Source of the DNA: an uncultured Paenibacillaceae bacterium
GTDB lineage: Bacteria; Bacillota; Bacilli; Paenibacillales; DA-C8
Length of the DNA stretch: 60,637 nucleotides
Assembly: GCA_937957685.1 (NCBI GenBank)
Contig: CALGAO010000117.1
Span: 1 to 60,637, forward strand
Direction: 5' to 3'
This document shows positions 25,143 through 33,496 of the stretch, piece after piece. Numbering within the stretch: the stretch's first letter is position 1; every line of letters begins with the position of its first letter. A model generated the notes under the pieces. It saw only the letters and a list, made by a program, of their open reading frames with translations. It had not been told where the DNA came from and did no database searches. A program made the position numbers and the translations under genes.

Positions 25143-25355
25143 ATGATGGTAAAACAACCGTCCGTTCATGATCTTCATAGGCGCTGGCAGCTTGCGTTCC
25201 GCAGGCATGGGCCGGCAGCGGAGCACGAACAGGCCTGGCGTCTCGTGAAGCAAGGATTCCAAATAAACGATAATCGAAAGCGACCAATGTGTCGAGCATT
25301 TTATGCGGGTGAGCGAGGAATTATGCTGACAGCAAAAACTGCCGTCAGGTCATGA
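25143..25355 (+). CDS. possible small protein (70 aa)
   Basis: A frame from ATG 25143 (TTG 25134 possible) with an amphipathic stretch PSVHDLHRRWQLAFRRHG and AWRLVKQGF, similar in pattern to small helical proteins of Bacillales (L-x-RRW-x-x-A ... G ... AW). There is no clear ribosome site, and its last ten codons overlap the minus-strand terminator at 25333-25372. It is otherwise in a 360-base region without a convincing gene. Confidence 0.25.
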   Translation: MMVKQPSVHDLHRRWQLAFRRHGPAAEHEQAWRLVKQGFQINDNRKRPMCRAFYAGERGIMLTAKTAVRS

Positions 25356-25372
25356 TGACGCTGACGACAGTT
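25333..25372 (-). terminator. intrinsic terminator of the TPM-domain gene
   Basis: On the minus strand, AACTGTCGTCAG and CTGACGGCAGTT form a 12-bp stem (one mismatch) followed by T5, about 95 bases after the TPM-domain gene stop. Confidence 0.7.
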
Positions 25373-25467
25373 CAGGTGCGGGTTTCGTTCAACTTCGGTT
25401 GTGGATGATCAGGATCAGGATGCTGCCCCCATCACGGCGGACGGTCCTGTTGTCTGAACCAGCCTGC

Positions 25468-28095
25468 TCAGAACTTTCCGCCTCCGCCGCGGGAGCCTCC
25501 GCCGAAGCTGCCTCCCCCTCCGCGAGAGCCTCCGCCAAAGCTGCCTCCCCCTCCGCGAGAGCCTCCGCCGAAGCTGCCGCCCCCGCCACGGGATCCACCG
25601 CCGAAGCTGCCGCCTCCGCCGCGAGAACCTCCGCCGAAGCCTCCGCCACCGAAGCCCCCACCGCCGAAACCGCCCCCGCCAAAGGGCGGATGCCGATGCA
25701 TCTGCTGCATGCGCCGTCTGCGCTCCGCTTCCTGGTGCGCGGCCAGCTTCATCTGATATTCGTGCTTCATCTGCTTGATAAGCGCTTCGCCTTCCTTCAC
25801 ACAGCTGCGCACATGGTCGTAATCACCGATCTGGATCGCCTGGATGATCGCGCCCGCGATGACGTCATACCGCTTCTTGTAGCTGGAGGTGTTGACGAAG
25901 CGCGCGCAGGAGGTGGAGGTGGAGCGGAAATTGCTGTGCAGTTGTCCGGCCAGCCGTTCGGCCTCCTGCTTCTTCGCGATCATCGATTGGATGAGGCGGG
26001 TGAGGCTTGCGCAAGCCTCCGCCGCTGCGTTCACGCTTTCCGCGAGCGCGTCTACATCCCGCAGATTTGCCGACAGCAAGCGGTCCAGCTCAGTGAGGGC
26101 CACTTCGGTGTGGCTGATCGCTTCCGTGATCTCCGCGGTGCTCGGCAATGAATGCTTCCGCAGATCAGAGACACATGATGCATACAGCTGTTTGATCTGA
26201 GCGCTGCGTTCGGTCTGTTCGCTGAGGCGTTGATCCAGCCGCTCGCGCCGCCCGGCGATCTCCTCCGATATCTCTCGCATCTCCTTCAGGCTGCCCAGGA
26301 ATTGCTCGAGGCGTCTGCGGCATTCCAGATAGCGTTGCTGCTCCGGATCGTTCAGCCGATACGCATCCGGCAGTTGCTTGCCGATCTGGGAGGTCGCATC
26401 GGCGATCAGGGTGATCTTGCCCGGAATATCTGACCAATGATGTTCCGCATAACGCTCCTGCACTCTTGTCAATTGTTCGCCGAGCATCGTGATGTGACCG
26501 GGGGAGAAATGCGCCAGCTGCGATCGGATCTGCTCTTCAGCCTGCCGGTTCCAGTCCCTGGCCGCAATCGAGTCCGTCACGAGCTGCAACGCTTCCTGGA
26601 TGTGCTGGTTCATGCGGTCGACCATCGCCACAGCCCGCTCGACCTCTCCGCCATGGAGCGCTTGCTCAAGCGGCTGTAGCTGGTTCGACACCTCATCGAG
26701 CATGGCGTACGGTTCGATCTCGGAGAGGATCAGCCGCTCATTCCTCACGAGCTGGTCGATCCTCGATCTGGCCGAGGAGATCCGCTCGGGCAACTGCGCG
26801 CGCTCGCCTGCGCAATGCTCCGCGTCGCGAATATGCTGCGTCAGCTGGTCCAGCTGATCATCCAGCGTTCGCACGTTCTCCTCGACGGAGAGCGGGTCGA
26901 ATGTAACCGCATCGATGTATTCCTCAAGCCTCTGCTGCAGCAGGCTCAACTGCTGCGCGAGCTTCTCACATCGCAAGCCGGAAGAGCGGATGAGCGAGGT
27001 TAGCTTCTGCTCGGCCGCTTGCCATTCCCGCTGGCTGGCCCTGATCAGCTCGGTCACTTCGTTCTCCCTGGACTTGTATTGATCCACCGCAGCCTGCAGT
27101 TCTTCGGCCTGCTGCTGGAAGGACTGAACGCGCTGCGACAAGGCGTCCAGCGATGCCTTCGCCCGGCCGGATACCCAGACGGGAACCTGGTAGGCGTCCA
27201 GTTCGCTGCGGTAATCCGTGGAAGCCTGCAGCAGCTCATAGTGCCGATTCTGCAGGGACTTCAGATGTGTCAGCGACTCGCCTCTGGACAGCTGAACGAG
27301 CGGAGCCAGATCCTGCTCCAGCTTGTTGACGGCGCCCAGCGCCGTGCGGTAGGCCTCCTGGAGCTCCGCGTATCGGCGCTTCACGGCCCTGTGCTGTGAC
27401 CATTGGTACAAGGCGATGGCGACCAACACCAGCAGGATGATGACGCCGAAGATGAGAGCGCCGCTCGGGCCCGATGCGGTTGTGCCCGATGTTGCTTCCG
27501 AAGTCGACGGAGGAGTGTGGGTTGACGGCTGAGTCGCCGCGGAGCCTTGACCCGTCCCCGGAGTCGACGGGGCCGAAGCGACTTGACCATATGCGTCCAG
27601 CAAGCGATCCAGCTCGCTGATGACCGACAGGATCGCCCCTTCGAAGTCGCCGTTCCCCGCATGTGGCATGAACGTATCGTCCAGCATCCGGAAATGGCTG
27701 TCCTGGCCGGAATATTCGGCCGAGGTCAGCAAGGCGCGCTCCAGTTCGCTGTTGATCATCATCTCCAGGTAAACTTCCCTCTCCCCCATATCGATGATCA
27801 GGAGCGCATCATCTGCCTCAAGCGCCCATCCGGAGAAGAGGCTGGTCGCAAACGTTCCGATCGGCGTTCCGTTCAGGCTGTCGGTGGTATAGACATAAAG
27901 ATCGAAATCCGCCTGTTTGACGGCAGCTTCCACAGCTGCGATCTCGCTGCTGCTCAGGATGCCCGCTTCGTCCGTGACGTACCCTTGCTTCTCAGGAACA
28001 GCGGCTGCCAATGCGTGGGCAGGCAAGAACAGCAGCGCGAGCATCAGCAGGATCGATGCGAGCAGACGGTGACGATTCTTGGTTGGATGGGTCAA
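25468..28095 (-). CDS. large TPM-domain membrane protein with coiled coil and Gly-rich tail
   Basis: An 875-residue protein. Order: N-terminal signal peptide (about 8-33), TPM domain (about 35-170: YVTDEAGILSSSEIAAVEAAV, DDALLIIDMGEREVYLEM), Thr/Ser-rich linker, one transmembrane helix (about 223-245), then some 550 residues of Gln/Glu/Arg/Leu-rich helix typical of coiled coil, and a C-terminal tail of repeated GGGSRGGGGSF units. Small TPM proteins (YdjH, YgcG) of Bacillus are about 250 residues, so the coiled-coil extension is unusual. Start taken as TTG 28095 behind AAAGGGG. It follows a PspA-family gene on the same strand, as ydjH follows pspA in B. subtilis, suggesting envelope-stress work. 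Confidence 0.8.
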   Translation of the reverse strand: MTHPTKNRHRLLASILLMLALLFLPAHALAAAVPEKQGYVTDEAGILSSSEIAAVEAAVKQADFDLYVYTTDSLNGTPIGTFATSLFSGWALEADDALLIIDMGEREVYLEMMINSELERALLTSAEYSGQDSHFRMLDDTFMPHAGNGDFEGAILSVISELDRLLDAYGQVASAPSTPGTGQGSAATQPSTHTPPSTSEATSGTTASGPSGALIFGVIILLVLVAIALYQWSQHRAVKRRYAELQEAYRTALGAVNKLEQDLAPLVQLSRGESLTHLKSLQNRHYELLQASTDYRSELDAYQVPVWVSGRAKASLDALSQRVQSFQQQAEELQAAVDQYKSRENEVTELIRASQREWQAAEQKLTSLIRSSGLRCEKLAQQLSLLQQRLEEYIDAVTFDPLSVEENVRTLDDQLDQLTQHIRDAEHCAGERAQLPERISSARSRIDQLVRNERLILSEIEPYAMLDEVSNQLQPLEQALHGGEVERAVAMVDRMNQHIQEALQLVTDSIAARDWNRQAEEQIRSQLAHFSPGHITMLGEQLTRVQERYAEHHWSDIPGKITLIADATSQIGKQLPDAYRLNDPEQQRYLECRRRLEQFLGSLKEMREISEEIAGRRERLDQRLSEQTERSAQIKQLYASCVSDLRKHSLPSTAEITEAISHTEVALTELDRLLSANLRDVDALAESVNAAAEACASLTRLIQSMIAKKQEAERLAGQLHSNFRSTSTSCARFVNTSSYKKRYDVIAGAIIQAIQIGDYDHVRSCVKEGEALIKQMKHEYQMKLAAHQEAERRRRMQQMHRHPPFGGGGFGGGGFGGGGFGGGSRGGGGSFGGGSRGGGGSFGGGSRGGGGSFGGGSRGGGGSFGGGSRGGGGKF
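25475..25690. repeat. 33-bp tandem coding repeats (GGGSRGGGGSF)
   Basis: About five copies of an 11-codon unit at the 3' end of the TPM-domain gene, preceded by three to four FGGGG units. Copies differ at few bases, so recent expansion or contraction by slippage is likely. Confidence 0.85.
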
Positions 28096-28229
28096 TGTGT
28101 ACGATCCCCTTTCGCGAGGAAATGGTGAAGCTGGAATGTCCTGGCCTGAACCGGAGGCAAGACAGCCGTGCAAAGATGAGCTTCTGATGTCGTACGGAAT
28201 CGATGGGACATCCATTCCGCACGACCAAG

Positions 28230-28260
28230 AAAAGCTTGGAAGGCTCGCTTCCAAGCTTTT
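28230..28260 (-). terminator. hairpin between pspA and the TPM-domain gene
   Basis: AAAAGCTTGGAAG and CTTCCAAGCTTTT form a perfect 13-bp stem with a 5-base loop, with TTTTC/TT on the minus strand after it. It would attenuate transcription between the PspA and TPM genes. Confidence 0.65.
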
Positions 28261-28278
28261 CAGTGGGGGGACCGGCCC

Positions 28279-28953
28279 TTATTTGTTCAAGGAAGCCTTG
28301 AGTTGAGCCAGCTCATCCTCGACATCCTTGTCGGCGGTCTTGCTGAGCAGCTCCTCGAACTTGCTGTCGAGCGAACGTTCGCTGTCAGCCAGCTCCTGGG
28401 CGGCTTGCGCCTCATCGTGCATCTGCTGGATCTTCTCCTCCATCTTGTAGAAGCTGGCGGCCAGATCCTCGCTGCCGACTCCACTCATCGTCTGCGTGAT
28501 CTTCTTCGTCGCCTTGGCGGCCTCGGCCTGGGCGATCAGCGAGCTGCGCTTCGTCTTCATGTCCTGCACCCGGCTCTTCATCTCGTCCAGCTGCTTGCGC
28601 AGGCGGGCGGAGTTCTCGCGAGCCTTCTCATAGTTGGCCTTGAGCGCGTCGCGCTTCTCGATATGGCGCTTCTTGTCGAGGAGCGCTTCCCGGGCCAGGT
28701 TGTCGTCTCCGCGTTCCACGGCTACGCGCGCTTGCTCTTCCCGCTTGGCGATGATGTTCTCCGTTTCCTGGAGCTCGCGCTCGAAGCGCTTCTCGACGGC
28801 CAGCTGCGTCGTGACCGCCGCGGTCATCTTGGCGATGTCCTCATCCAGCTCACGCAGGATCTGATCGATCATCTTGACCGGGTCTTCCAGCTTATCCAGT
28901 GCGGAGTTGACGTTCGCCTTGCCGATCCGAAACATTCTTTTGATGATGCTCAT
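28279..28953 (-). CDS. pspA: PspA/IM30 family envelope stress protein
   Basis: A 224-residue PspA/IM30 (ESCRT-III-like) protein that oligomerises on damaged membrane. The amphipathic N-terminal helix (MSIIKRMFRIGKANVNSALD) binds membrane and is followed by a long coiled coil (DPVKMIDQILRELDEDIAKM). Start ATG 28953 behind CAAGGAGGAG; a longer frame upstream crosses the promoter region. A SigW-like promoter lies about 95 bases before the start, matching known SigW control of Bacillus pspA. Confidence 0.9.
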   Translation of the reverse strand: MSIIKRMFRIGKANVNSALDKLEDPVKMIDQILRELDEDIAKMTAAVTTQLAVEKRFERELQETENIIAKREEQARVAVERGDDNLAREALLDKKRHIEKRDALKANYEKARENSARLRKQLDEMKSRVQDMKTKRSSLIAQAEAAKATKKITQTMSGVGSEDLAASFYKMEEKIQQMHDEAQAAQELADSERSLDSKFEELLSKTADKDVEDELAQLKASLNK

Positions 28954-29045
28954 TTGCTTCTCCTCCTTGTATGGAAAGTATTCCTTCAGATACGCACCCA
29001 ATATGTGTACGCTTAGCTGCTGCCGTATAACCTTTACACAACTCA

Positions 29046-29074
29046 TATACGTGAAGCCTTGACGTCAGGTTTCA
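29046..29074 (-). promoter_or_regulatory. SigW-like ECF promoter of pspA
   Basis: On the minus strand TGAAAC (29069-29074), a 17-bp spacer and CGTATA (29046-29051) match the Bacillus SigW consensus (TGAAAC ... CGTATA). Expected start about 85 bases before pspA. Confidence 0.65.
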
Positions 29075-29195
29075 ACATGCCTTACTGCCATTATATCATG
29101 CGGTGCGGGAAAGTTCCCTTTTTATCTGGCCCTTTGAGCATTTGGCAGGAATTTTCATGAAATCGCGGTCGTTTGTCACCCTGCGGGGGAATATA

Positions 29196-29204
29196 TGATA
29201 TAAT
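29196..29204 (+). promoter_or_regulatory. extended -10 promoter of map
   Basis: TGATATAAT at 29196-29204 gives a TG-extended -10. TTGTCA at 29173 is a poor partner because the spacing is 20. It lies about 54 bases before the map start. No other element was seen in 28954-29257 apart from the pspA promoter. Confidence 0.45.
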
Positions 29205-29257
29205 TTGATAACAGTCTTAAGCGGCGATTGATATCATGATTAAAGGAGCGTCACAGC

Positions 29258-30004
29258 ATGATTGCCAGTTCTGACAAGGATATCGAAGGATTAAAGGAAA
29301 TCGGGCGAATCGTCGCCTTGACGATCAAGGAGATGCGTGAGGCGGTTCGGCCCGGGATGACGACCAAGGAGCTTGACGAGCTTGGCGGGGAGGTCCTGCG
29401 GCGTCATGGGGCCAATTCCGCGCCTATCGTCACGTACAACTTCCCGGGGTACACGTGCATCAGTCTGAATGAAGAAGCAGCCCATGGCATTCCGGGCGAC
29501 CGGGTGATCAAGCCGGGCGATGTGATCAATATCGACGTGTCGGCGGAGAAGGACGGCTACTACGCGGATGCGGGCCAATCGTTCCAGGTGCCGCCGCATA
29601 CGCCGGAGATTACTCGCCTGTGTGAATATACGGAACAGACGATGATGAAGACGATCAGGAAGCTGCGGCATGGCATGAAGCTGAACGAAGTGGGGCGCAT
29701 GTTCCAGGAGGAGGCGGCGAAGGGCGGCTACAAGGTCGTGCGCAATCTGTGCAGCCATGGCATCGGTCGCGGCCTGCACGAATACCCGAAGGAGATCGAG
29801 CCGGTATACAACAAGCACGACAAGCGCGTGTTGAAGGAAGGGCTGGTCATCACGGTCGAGCCGTTTCTGACGACCGGTCCGGAATATGTGATCGGCATGC
29901 CGGACGGCTGGACGCTCGTGCTGCCGGAACCCGGCTTCGTGGCGCAGTATGAGCATACGATCATCATTACAAGAGGCGAGCCGATCATCACGACGATGAT
30001 CTGA
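29258..30004 (+). CDS. map: type I methionine aminopeptidase
   Basis: A 248-residue metalloprotease that removes the initiator Met. The pita-bread fold signature is complete: NIDVSAEKDGYYADAGQSF (two metal Asp), CSHGIGRGLHEYP (His), VITVEPFL (Glu) and QYEHTIII (last Glu). ATG 29258 follows AAAGGAG. Bacillales often carry a second Map copy (YflG-like); which one this is cannot be told here, since ribosomal genes are absent nearby. Confidence 0.93.
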   Translation: MIASSDKDIEGLKEIGRIVALTIKEMREAVRPGMTTKELDELGGEVLRRHGANSAPIVTYNFPGYTCISLNEEAAHGIPGDRVIKPGDVINIDVSAEKDGYYADAGQSFQVPPHTPEITRLCEYTEQTMMKTIRKLRHGMKLNEVGRMFQEEAAKGGYKVVRNLCSHGIGRGLHEYPKEIEPVYNKHDKRVLKEGLVITVEPFLTTGPEYVIGMPDGWTLVLPEPGFVAQYEHTIIITRGEPIITTMI

Positions 30005-30049
30005 TGCGCCTGACAGCCGGGGACGTCTGAACAGAATGCGATCGGGGAC

Positions 30050-30160
30050 GGGAGCGGCGTGAGAGAAGAAAAAATCGTCTCTCGGGCGATCCGAAGCGGT
30101 CGAAGGGCGTGAGAGACGAAAAAACCTCTCTCAGGCCATCCGAAGCTGTCGAGTGATTGA
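30050..30160. repeat. two 50-bp palindromic repeat units
   Basis: Units starting at GCGTGAGAGA at 30057 and 30107 (period 50) carry the same GAGAGA/TCTCTC arms with an A6-rich centre as the array at 4741-4955, and share a CGAAG-type block between them. They lie in the map-DUF6171 intergenic space. Confidence 0.8.
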
Positions 30161-30171
30161 ATCGGGCAAAC

Positions 30172-30224
30172 AAAAAGGGGCATGTCCATGAAAGTCGTCG
30201 CTGACTTTCTGGACATGCCCCTTC
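30172..30224. terminator. strong bidirectional terminator
   Basis: GGGGCATGTCCA and its complement form a 12-bp stem around an inner GAAAGTC/GACTTTC stem, flanked by A5 on the left and CTTCTG on the right. On the minus strand the A run becomes a T run, so it best serves the DUF6171 gene. Confidence 0.8.
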
Positions 30225-30232
30225 TGCGTCCC

Positions 30233-30499
30233 TTACCACCTGGCCTGTCCCGGACAGGGGCAGGCCTTGTCCTTGAGCTTGGCGCGCACCGCGACCAGGC
30301 AGCCGCAATGCATGCATGTCGTGTCGTAGGCGAGAGAAGGGCAGGTCTCGCAGATGCGGAGGCGCGCCTCATACGTCGCCTGGTCGACACACTGCTCAGG
30401 CCGGGCTTCCAGTGCGCGCAGGATCCGCTCCAGCTGCCGGTCCTCGACGTGGACGCTGGCTGTGCAGCCCTTGCAGGGCTCCGGGCGGCTCGTCATCAT
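30233..30499 (-). CDS. DUF6171 family small Cys-rich protein
   Basis: An 88-residue protein with three Cys pairs (PCKGC, RICETCP, TCMHCGCLV) and a final CPCPG, a pattern of a zinc-ribbon-like fold seen in the DUF6171 family. The ATG overlaps the stop of the GH51 gene by four bases (ATGA), so it is coupled to it, though a functional link to arabinose release is unlikely. A strong terminator follows. Confidence 0.7.
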   Translation of the reverse strand: MMTSRPEPCKGCTASVHVEDRQLERILRALEARPEQCVDQATYEARLRICETCPSLAYDTTCMHCGCLVAVRAKLKDKACPCPGQARW

Positions 30500-31983
30500 G
30501 CTTCTACCGTCAGGCGCACGACGGACCTGGCCGGCAGCTTCACGTTCAGGACGGAGCCGTTCAGAGAGAATTCGCTGAACTCCGCAGGCTTCACCGCATC
30601 CGGATGGTCGAACGTGTTGTGCGCCTGCATGCGATCCGCCGTCAGCACCACGCCGGATACGCTGCGGGCAGCGCTCAGGCCGCGCAGGTCGATCGGCGCA
30701 TCGGCTCCTTGCTCGTGATCAAGATTGCAGAGCGTGATGTTGATGCGGCCGGCTGCATCCTTCGAAGCGGAGGCGCTCAGCTTCGGAATCTTCTTGCCGT
30801 CCAGTTCATAATCCTCGCTCTCCACATAGAGGTCAACGCGGGTAGCATCCTGATGCACCTTGTACATATCGAATACATGATAGGTCGGGGTGAGGATCAT
30901 CTTCTCCCCTTCGGTCAGGATCATCGCCTGCAGCACGTTGATCGTCTGCGCAATATTCGCCATATGGACGCGGTCGTTGTGGTTGTTGAAGATGTTCAGA
31001 TGGATGCCCGCCACGAGCGCGTCGCGCAGCGTGTTCTGCTGATACAGGAAGCCCGGATTGGTGCCCGGTTCGACGTCGTACCAGGTGCCCCATTCATCGA
31101 CGATCAGCCCGATGCGCTTGTCCGGATCGTAGCGGTCCATGATCGCCGAGTGATTGCGGATGAGCTTGTCCATGAACAGCGCCTTGGATAGCGTCGTAAA
31201 CCATGCCTGCTCGTCAAAATCCGTCGCCGAGCCCTTGTTCGACCATTCTCCCGGCACGGTGTAATAGTGGAGGCTGACCCCGTCCATGACATGTCTCGCT
31301 TCGCGCATCAGCACCTCCATCCAATGATAGTCTGCGACGTTCGGGCCGCCGGCGATGCGGTAGATGCGGTTCGAGCCATAGTTGCGCACGTAGGTCGCAT
31401 AGCGGCGGTATTCATCCGCATAATACTCGGCTCGCATATTGCCGCCGCAGCCCCAGTTCTCGTTGCCCACGCCGAAGTATTTCAGCTTCCATGGCTCCTT
31501 GCGGCCGTTCTCGGCGCGCCAGTTCGCCATCGGCGACTCGCCGTCGAAGGTCATGTATTCGACCCATTCGGACATCTCCTGCACTGTGCCGCTGCCGACA
31601 TTGCCGCATATGTACGGTTCGCACCCGAGCAGCTCGCAGAGCATCAGGAACTCATGCGTGCCGAAATGGTTGTTCTCCGTCACGCCGCCCCAGTGCGTGT
31701 TGACCATCTTCTTGCGCTTCTCGCGCGGGCCGATGCCGTCCTTCCAATGATACTCGTCGGCGAAGCAGCCGCCCGGCCAACGCAGGACCGGCACCTGGAT
31801 CGCCTTCAGCGCCTCCAGCACGTCCTTGCGGATGCCGTTGATGTTCGGAATGGGGGAGTCTTCGCCAACCCAGATGCCTTCATAGATACAGCGGCCAAGA
31901 TGCTCCGAGAAATGCCCGTAAATGTGTTTGCTGATGGTACCTCGTTCGATGTCCGCATTCAGAATCAGACGATTCTTCGACAT
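30496..31983 (-). CDS. abfA: GH51 alpha-L-arabinofuranosidase
   Basis: A 495-residue retaining enzyme that removes terminal arabinofuranose from arabinoxylan and arabinan oligosaccharides. Family 51 marks: GHFSEHLGRCIYEGIWVG, VLRWPGGCFADEYHW, acid/base Glu175 in GVGNENWGCGGN and nucleophile Glu297 in LIVDEWGTWYD. No signal peptide, so intracellular. ATG 31983 follows AAAGGAGA. A perfect 18-bp palindrome lies between promoter and start, and a LacI regulator gene is directly upstream on the same strand. Confidence 0.92.
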   Translation of the reverse strand: MSKNRLILNADIERGTISKHIYGHFSEHLGRCIYEGIWVGEDSPIPNINGIRKDVLEALKAIQVPVLRWPGGCFADEYHWKDGIGPREKRKKMVNTHWGGVTENNHFGTHEFLMLCELLGCEPYICGNVGSGTVQEMSEWVEYMTFDGESPMANWRAENGRKEPWKLKYFGVGNENWGCGGNMRAEYYADEYRRYATYVRNYGSNRIYRIAGGPNVADYHWMEVLMREARHVMDGVSLHYYTVPGEWSNKGSATDFDEQAWFTTLSKALFMDKLIRNHSAIMDRYDPDKRIGLIVDEWGTWYDVEPGTNPGFLYQQNTLRDALVAGIHLNIFNNHNDRVHMANIAQTINVLQAMILTEGEKMILTPTYHVFDMYKVHQDATRVDLYVESEDYELDGKKIPKLSASASKDAAGRINITLCNLDHEQGADAPIDLRGLSAARSVSGVVLTADRMQAHNTFDHPDAVKPAEFSEFSLNGSVLNVKLPARSVVRLTVEA

Positions 31984-32005
31984 GATTGATCACCCAATCT
32001 CCTTT

Positions 32006-32023
32006 ATCGTGTGCGCACACGAT
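32006..32023. promoter_or_regulatory. LacI-type operator of the GH51 gene
   Basis: ATCGTGTGCGCACACGAT is a perfect 18-bp palindrome with a central CG, the form expected for a LacI-family operator. It lies just downstream of the predicted start of transcription, 23 bases before the GH51 ATG. Confidence 0.7.
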
Positions 32024-32038
32024 TTAGTTTTCGAGGAT

Positions 32039-32067
32039 AACGTACCATTCGCTGGGAACATTGTCAA
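32039..32067 (-). promoter_or_regulatory. promoter of the GH51 gene
   Basis: On the minus strand TTGACA (32062-32067), a 17-bp spacer and TACGTT (32039-32044). The -35 is within an ACATTG-N-CAATGT palindrome. The -10 is weak, as expected of a regulated gene. Confidence 0.5.
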
Positions 32068-32195
32068 TGTCCATTTTGCGTGGTGTCACAGTCTCCGCAG
32101 GAATCCGCCTGCCTGTGCGCAGGATGTGTCCTCCAGGGTGCAAGGGGCGGTATGACCGATGCGAGCATGCGGCGGATTGATGGCAACGCCGTCTC

Positions 32196-33191
32196 TTACA
32201 GAGAGGAACCGGCGATCATCGCGTATTCGACGATCTTCTCGCGCCTCTCCGCCGCTCCAGGCCCTGCCTCGATGCGCTCGAGCAGGAGTCGAACCGCCTC
32301 GCGTCCCATGAGCTCGACGTTGTACTCGACGGTCGTCAGTTGAGGCTGGACATACTTCAGCATATCGATGTGGTCGAAGCCGATCAATCCGACATCCTCG
32401 GGCACGCGCAGCCGCCGCTCGCGCAGATAATGCAGAACCTCGAGCGCATAGGCGTCGCAGGAGCACATGATCGCCGTTTTCGACCCGGTCAGGGGCAGGG
32501 CATCCAGCGCGGCCAGGTATTGCCTGTCCTCGATGACCGTGATGCCGATCTCCGGGCGATGGGCCTCGACCGCTTCCAGGAAGCCCTGATATCTCTCTTC
32601 CTGCGTATAAATATTGGTCACACCGCGATAGGCGAGAGGCGGGCAGATATAGACGAGATGGCGATAGCCGCGCTCCAGGACGTGCTGCGTGGCTTCCTTC
32701 ATCGCCTGGCGGTCGTGGATCCCGACATAGTCCCAATCATCGGACAGGCGGTTGCACACGGTCACGAGCGGCGTGCCCAGGGAGCGCAGGAACGCTTCGA
32801 ATTCGGGGCCTTCGTTGATCGGGAACAGGATGATGCCGTCGGTCTTGCGATCGCGCAGCCGGCGCAGGACGTCCCGCTCGATGGCCGGGTCCTTGTCCGT
32901 CAGCACAAGGTCGACCGAGTAGCCTCGCTCGCGGGCGCTCGCCTCCACAGCATTGGCCAACTGCGCGAACGACCGGTTGTACAGATCGAACAGGATGAGA
33001 CCGATCGTCATGGTGCGGCCTCTGGCCAGGCTCTGCGCGAGGAAATCCGGCCTGTAGTTATGTTGCCTCGCGACCTCCAGTATCTTCGCCTTGGTTCTGG
33101 GACTGATGCCAGGGCGATTGTTGAGCGCGCGGTCGACGGTGCCGACTGATACGCCGCACAGCGCCGCAATCTCCTTGATCGTAATCCCCAT
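32196..33191 (-). CDS. LacI family transcriptional regulator
   Basis: A 331-residue repressor. Residues 1-55 hold the LacI helix-turn-helix and hinge (ITIKEIAALCGVSVGTVDRALNN), and the rest is a periplasmic-binding-protein-like sugar domain (TDGIILFPINEGPEFEAFLRS, RRLRVPEDVGLIGFDHIDMLKY). It precedes the GH51 arabinofuranosidase on the same strand and is its likely repressor through the palindrome at 32006-32023. The ligand may be arabinose or an arabinosyl oligosaccharide, an inference from context. Confidence 0.88.
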   Translation of the reverse strand: MGITIKEIAALCGVSVGTVDRALNNRPGISPRTKAKILEVARQHNYRPDFLAQSLARGRTMTIGLILFDLYNRSFAQLANAVEASARERGYSVDLVLTDKDPAIERDVLRRLRDRKTDGIILFPINEGPEFEAFLRSLGTPLVTVCNRLSDDWDYVGIHDRQAMKEATQHVLERGYRHLVYICPPLAYRGVTNIYTQEERYQGFLEAVEAHRPEIGITVIEDRQYLAALDALPLTGSKTAIMCSCDAYALEVLHYLRERRLRVPEDVGLIGFDHIDMLKYVQPQLTTVEYNVELMGREAVRLLLERIEAGPGAAERREKIVEYAMIAGSSL

Positions 33192-33256
33192 TGCCGTTCT
33201 CCTCTCAAGATGTGGACCATGATGCAGCGACCGCTTGGGAAGCGCTGCCCTGGTTA

Positions 33257-33279
33257 GTCACTTGCAAAAAGTTAGTGAC
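33257..33279. promoter_or_regulatory. ACTT-N5-AAGT operator in the flavoprotein promoter
   Basis: GTCACT and AGTGAC are 6-bp arms around an inner ACTTGCAAAAAGT, which differs from the catE-like site by one base in 13. It covers the -35 box, so the YodB-like repressor could block it. Confidence 0.55.
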
Positions 33280-33290
33280 GGTACTATAAT
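33262..33290 (+). promoter_or_regulatory. SigA-type promoter of the flavoprotein gene
   Basis: TTGCAA (33262-33267), 17-bp spacer, TATAAT (33285-33290). The start would be near 33297, giving a leader of about 200 bases before ATG 33497, with no recognised element in it. Confidence 0.65.
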
Positions 33291-33496
33291 GGTCAATGGC
33301 AGACTTTGACTACTGTCATGTATGATAAGTCGACAGTCTCCCTTGTCTTGGATTATAAGCGGTGACAGCAGAAGACGCAAACCGCACGGTCCGGACAATG
33401 GTGCCCGGCTTACCTCTCTTGTTGCTGCACAATGGACTCATATCCGGGCAAAATAATGACGATCATGATCCTACAGGTGAAGGAGTGTTAGACAAC

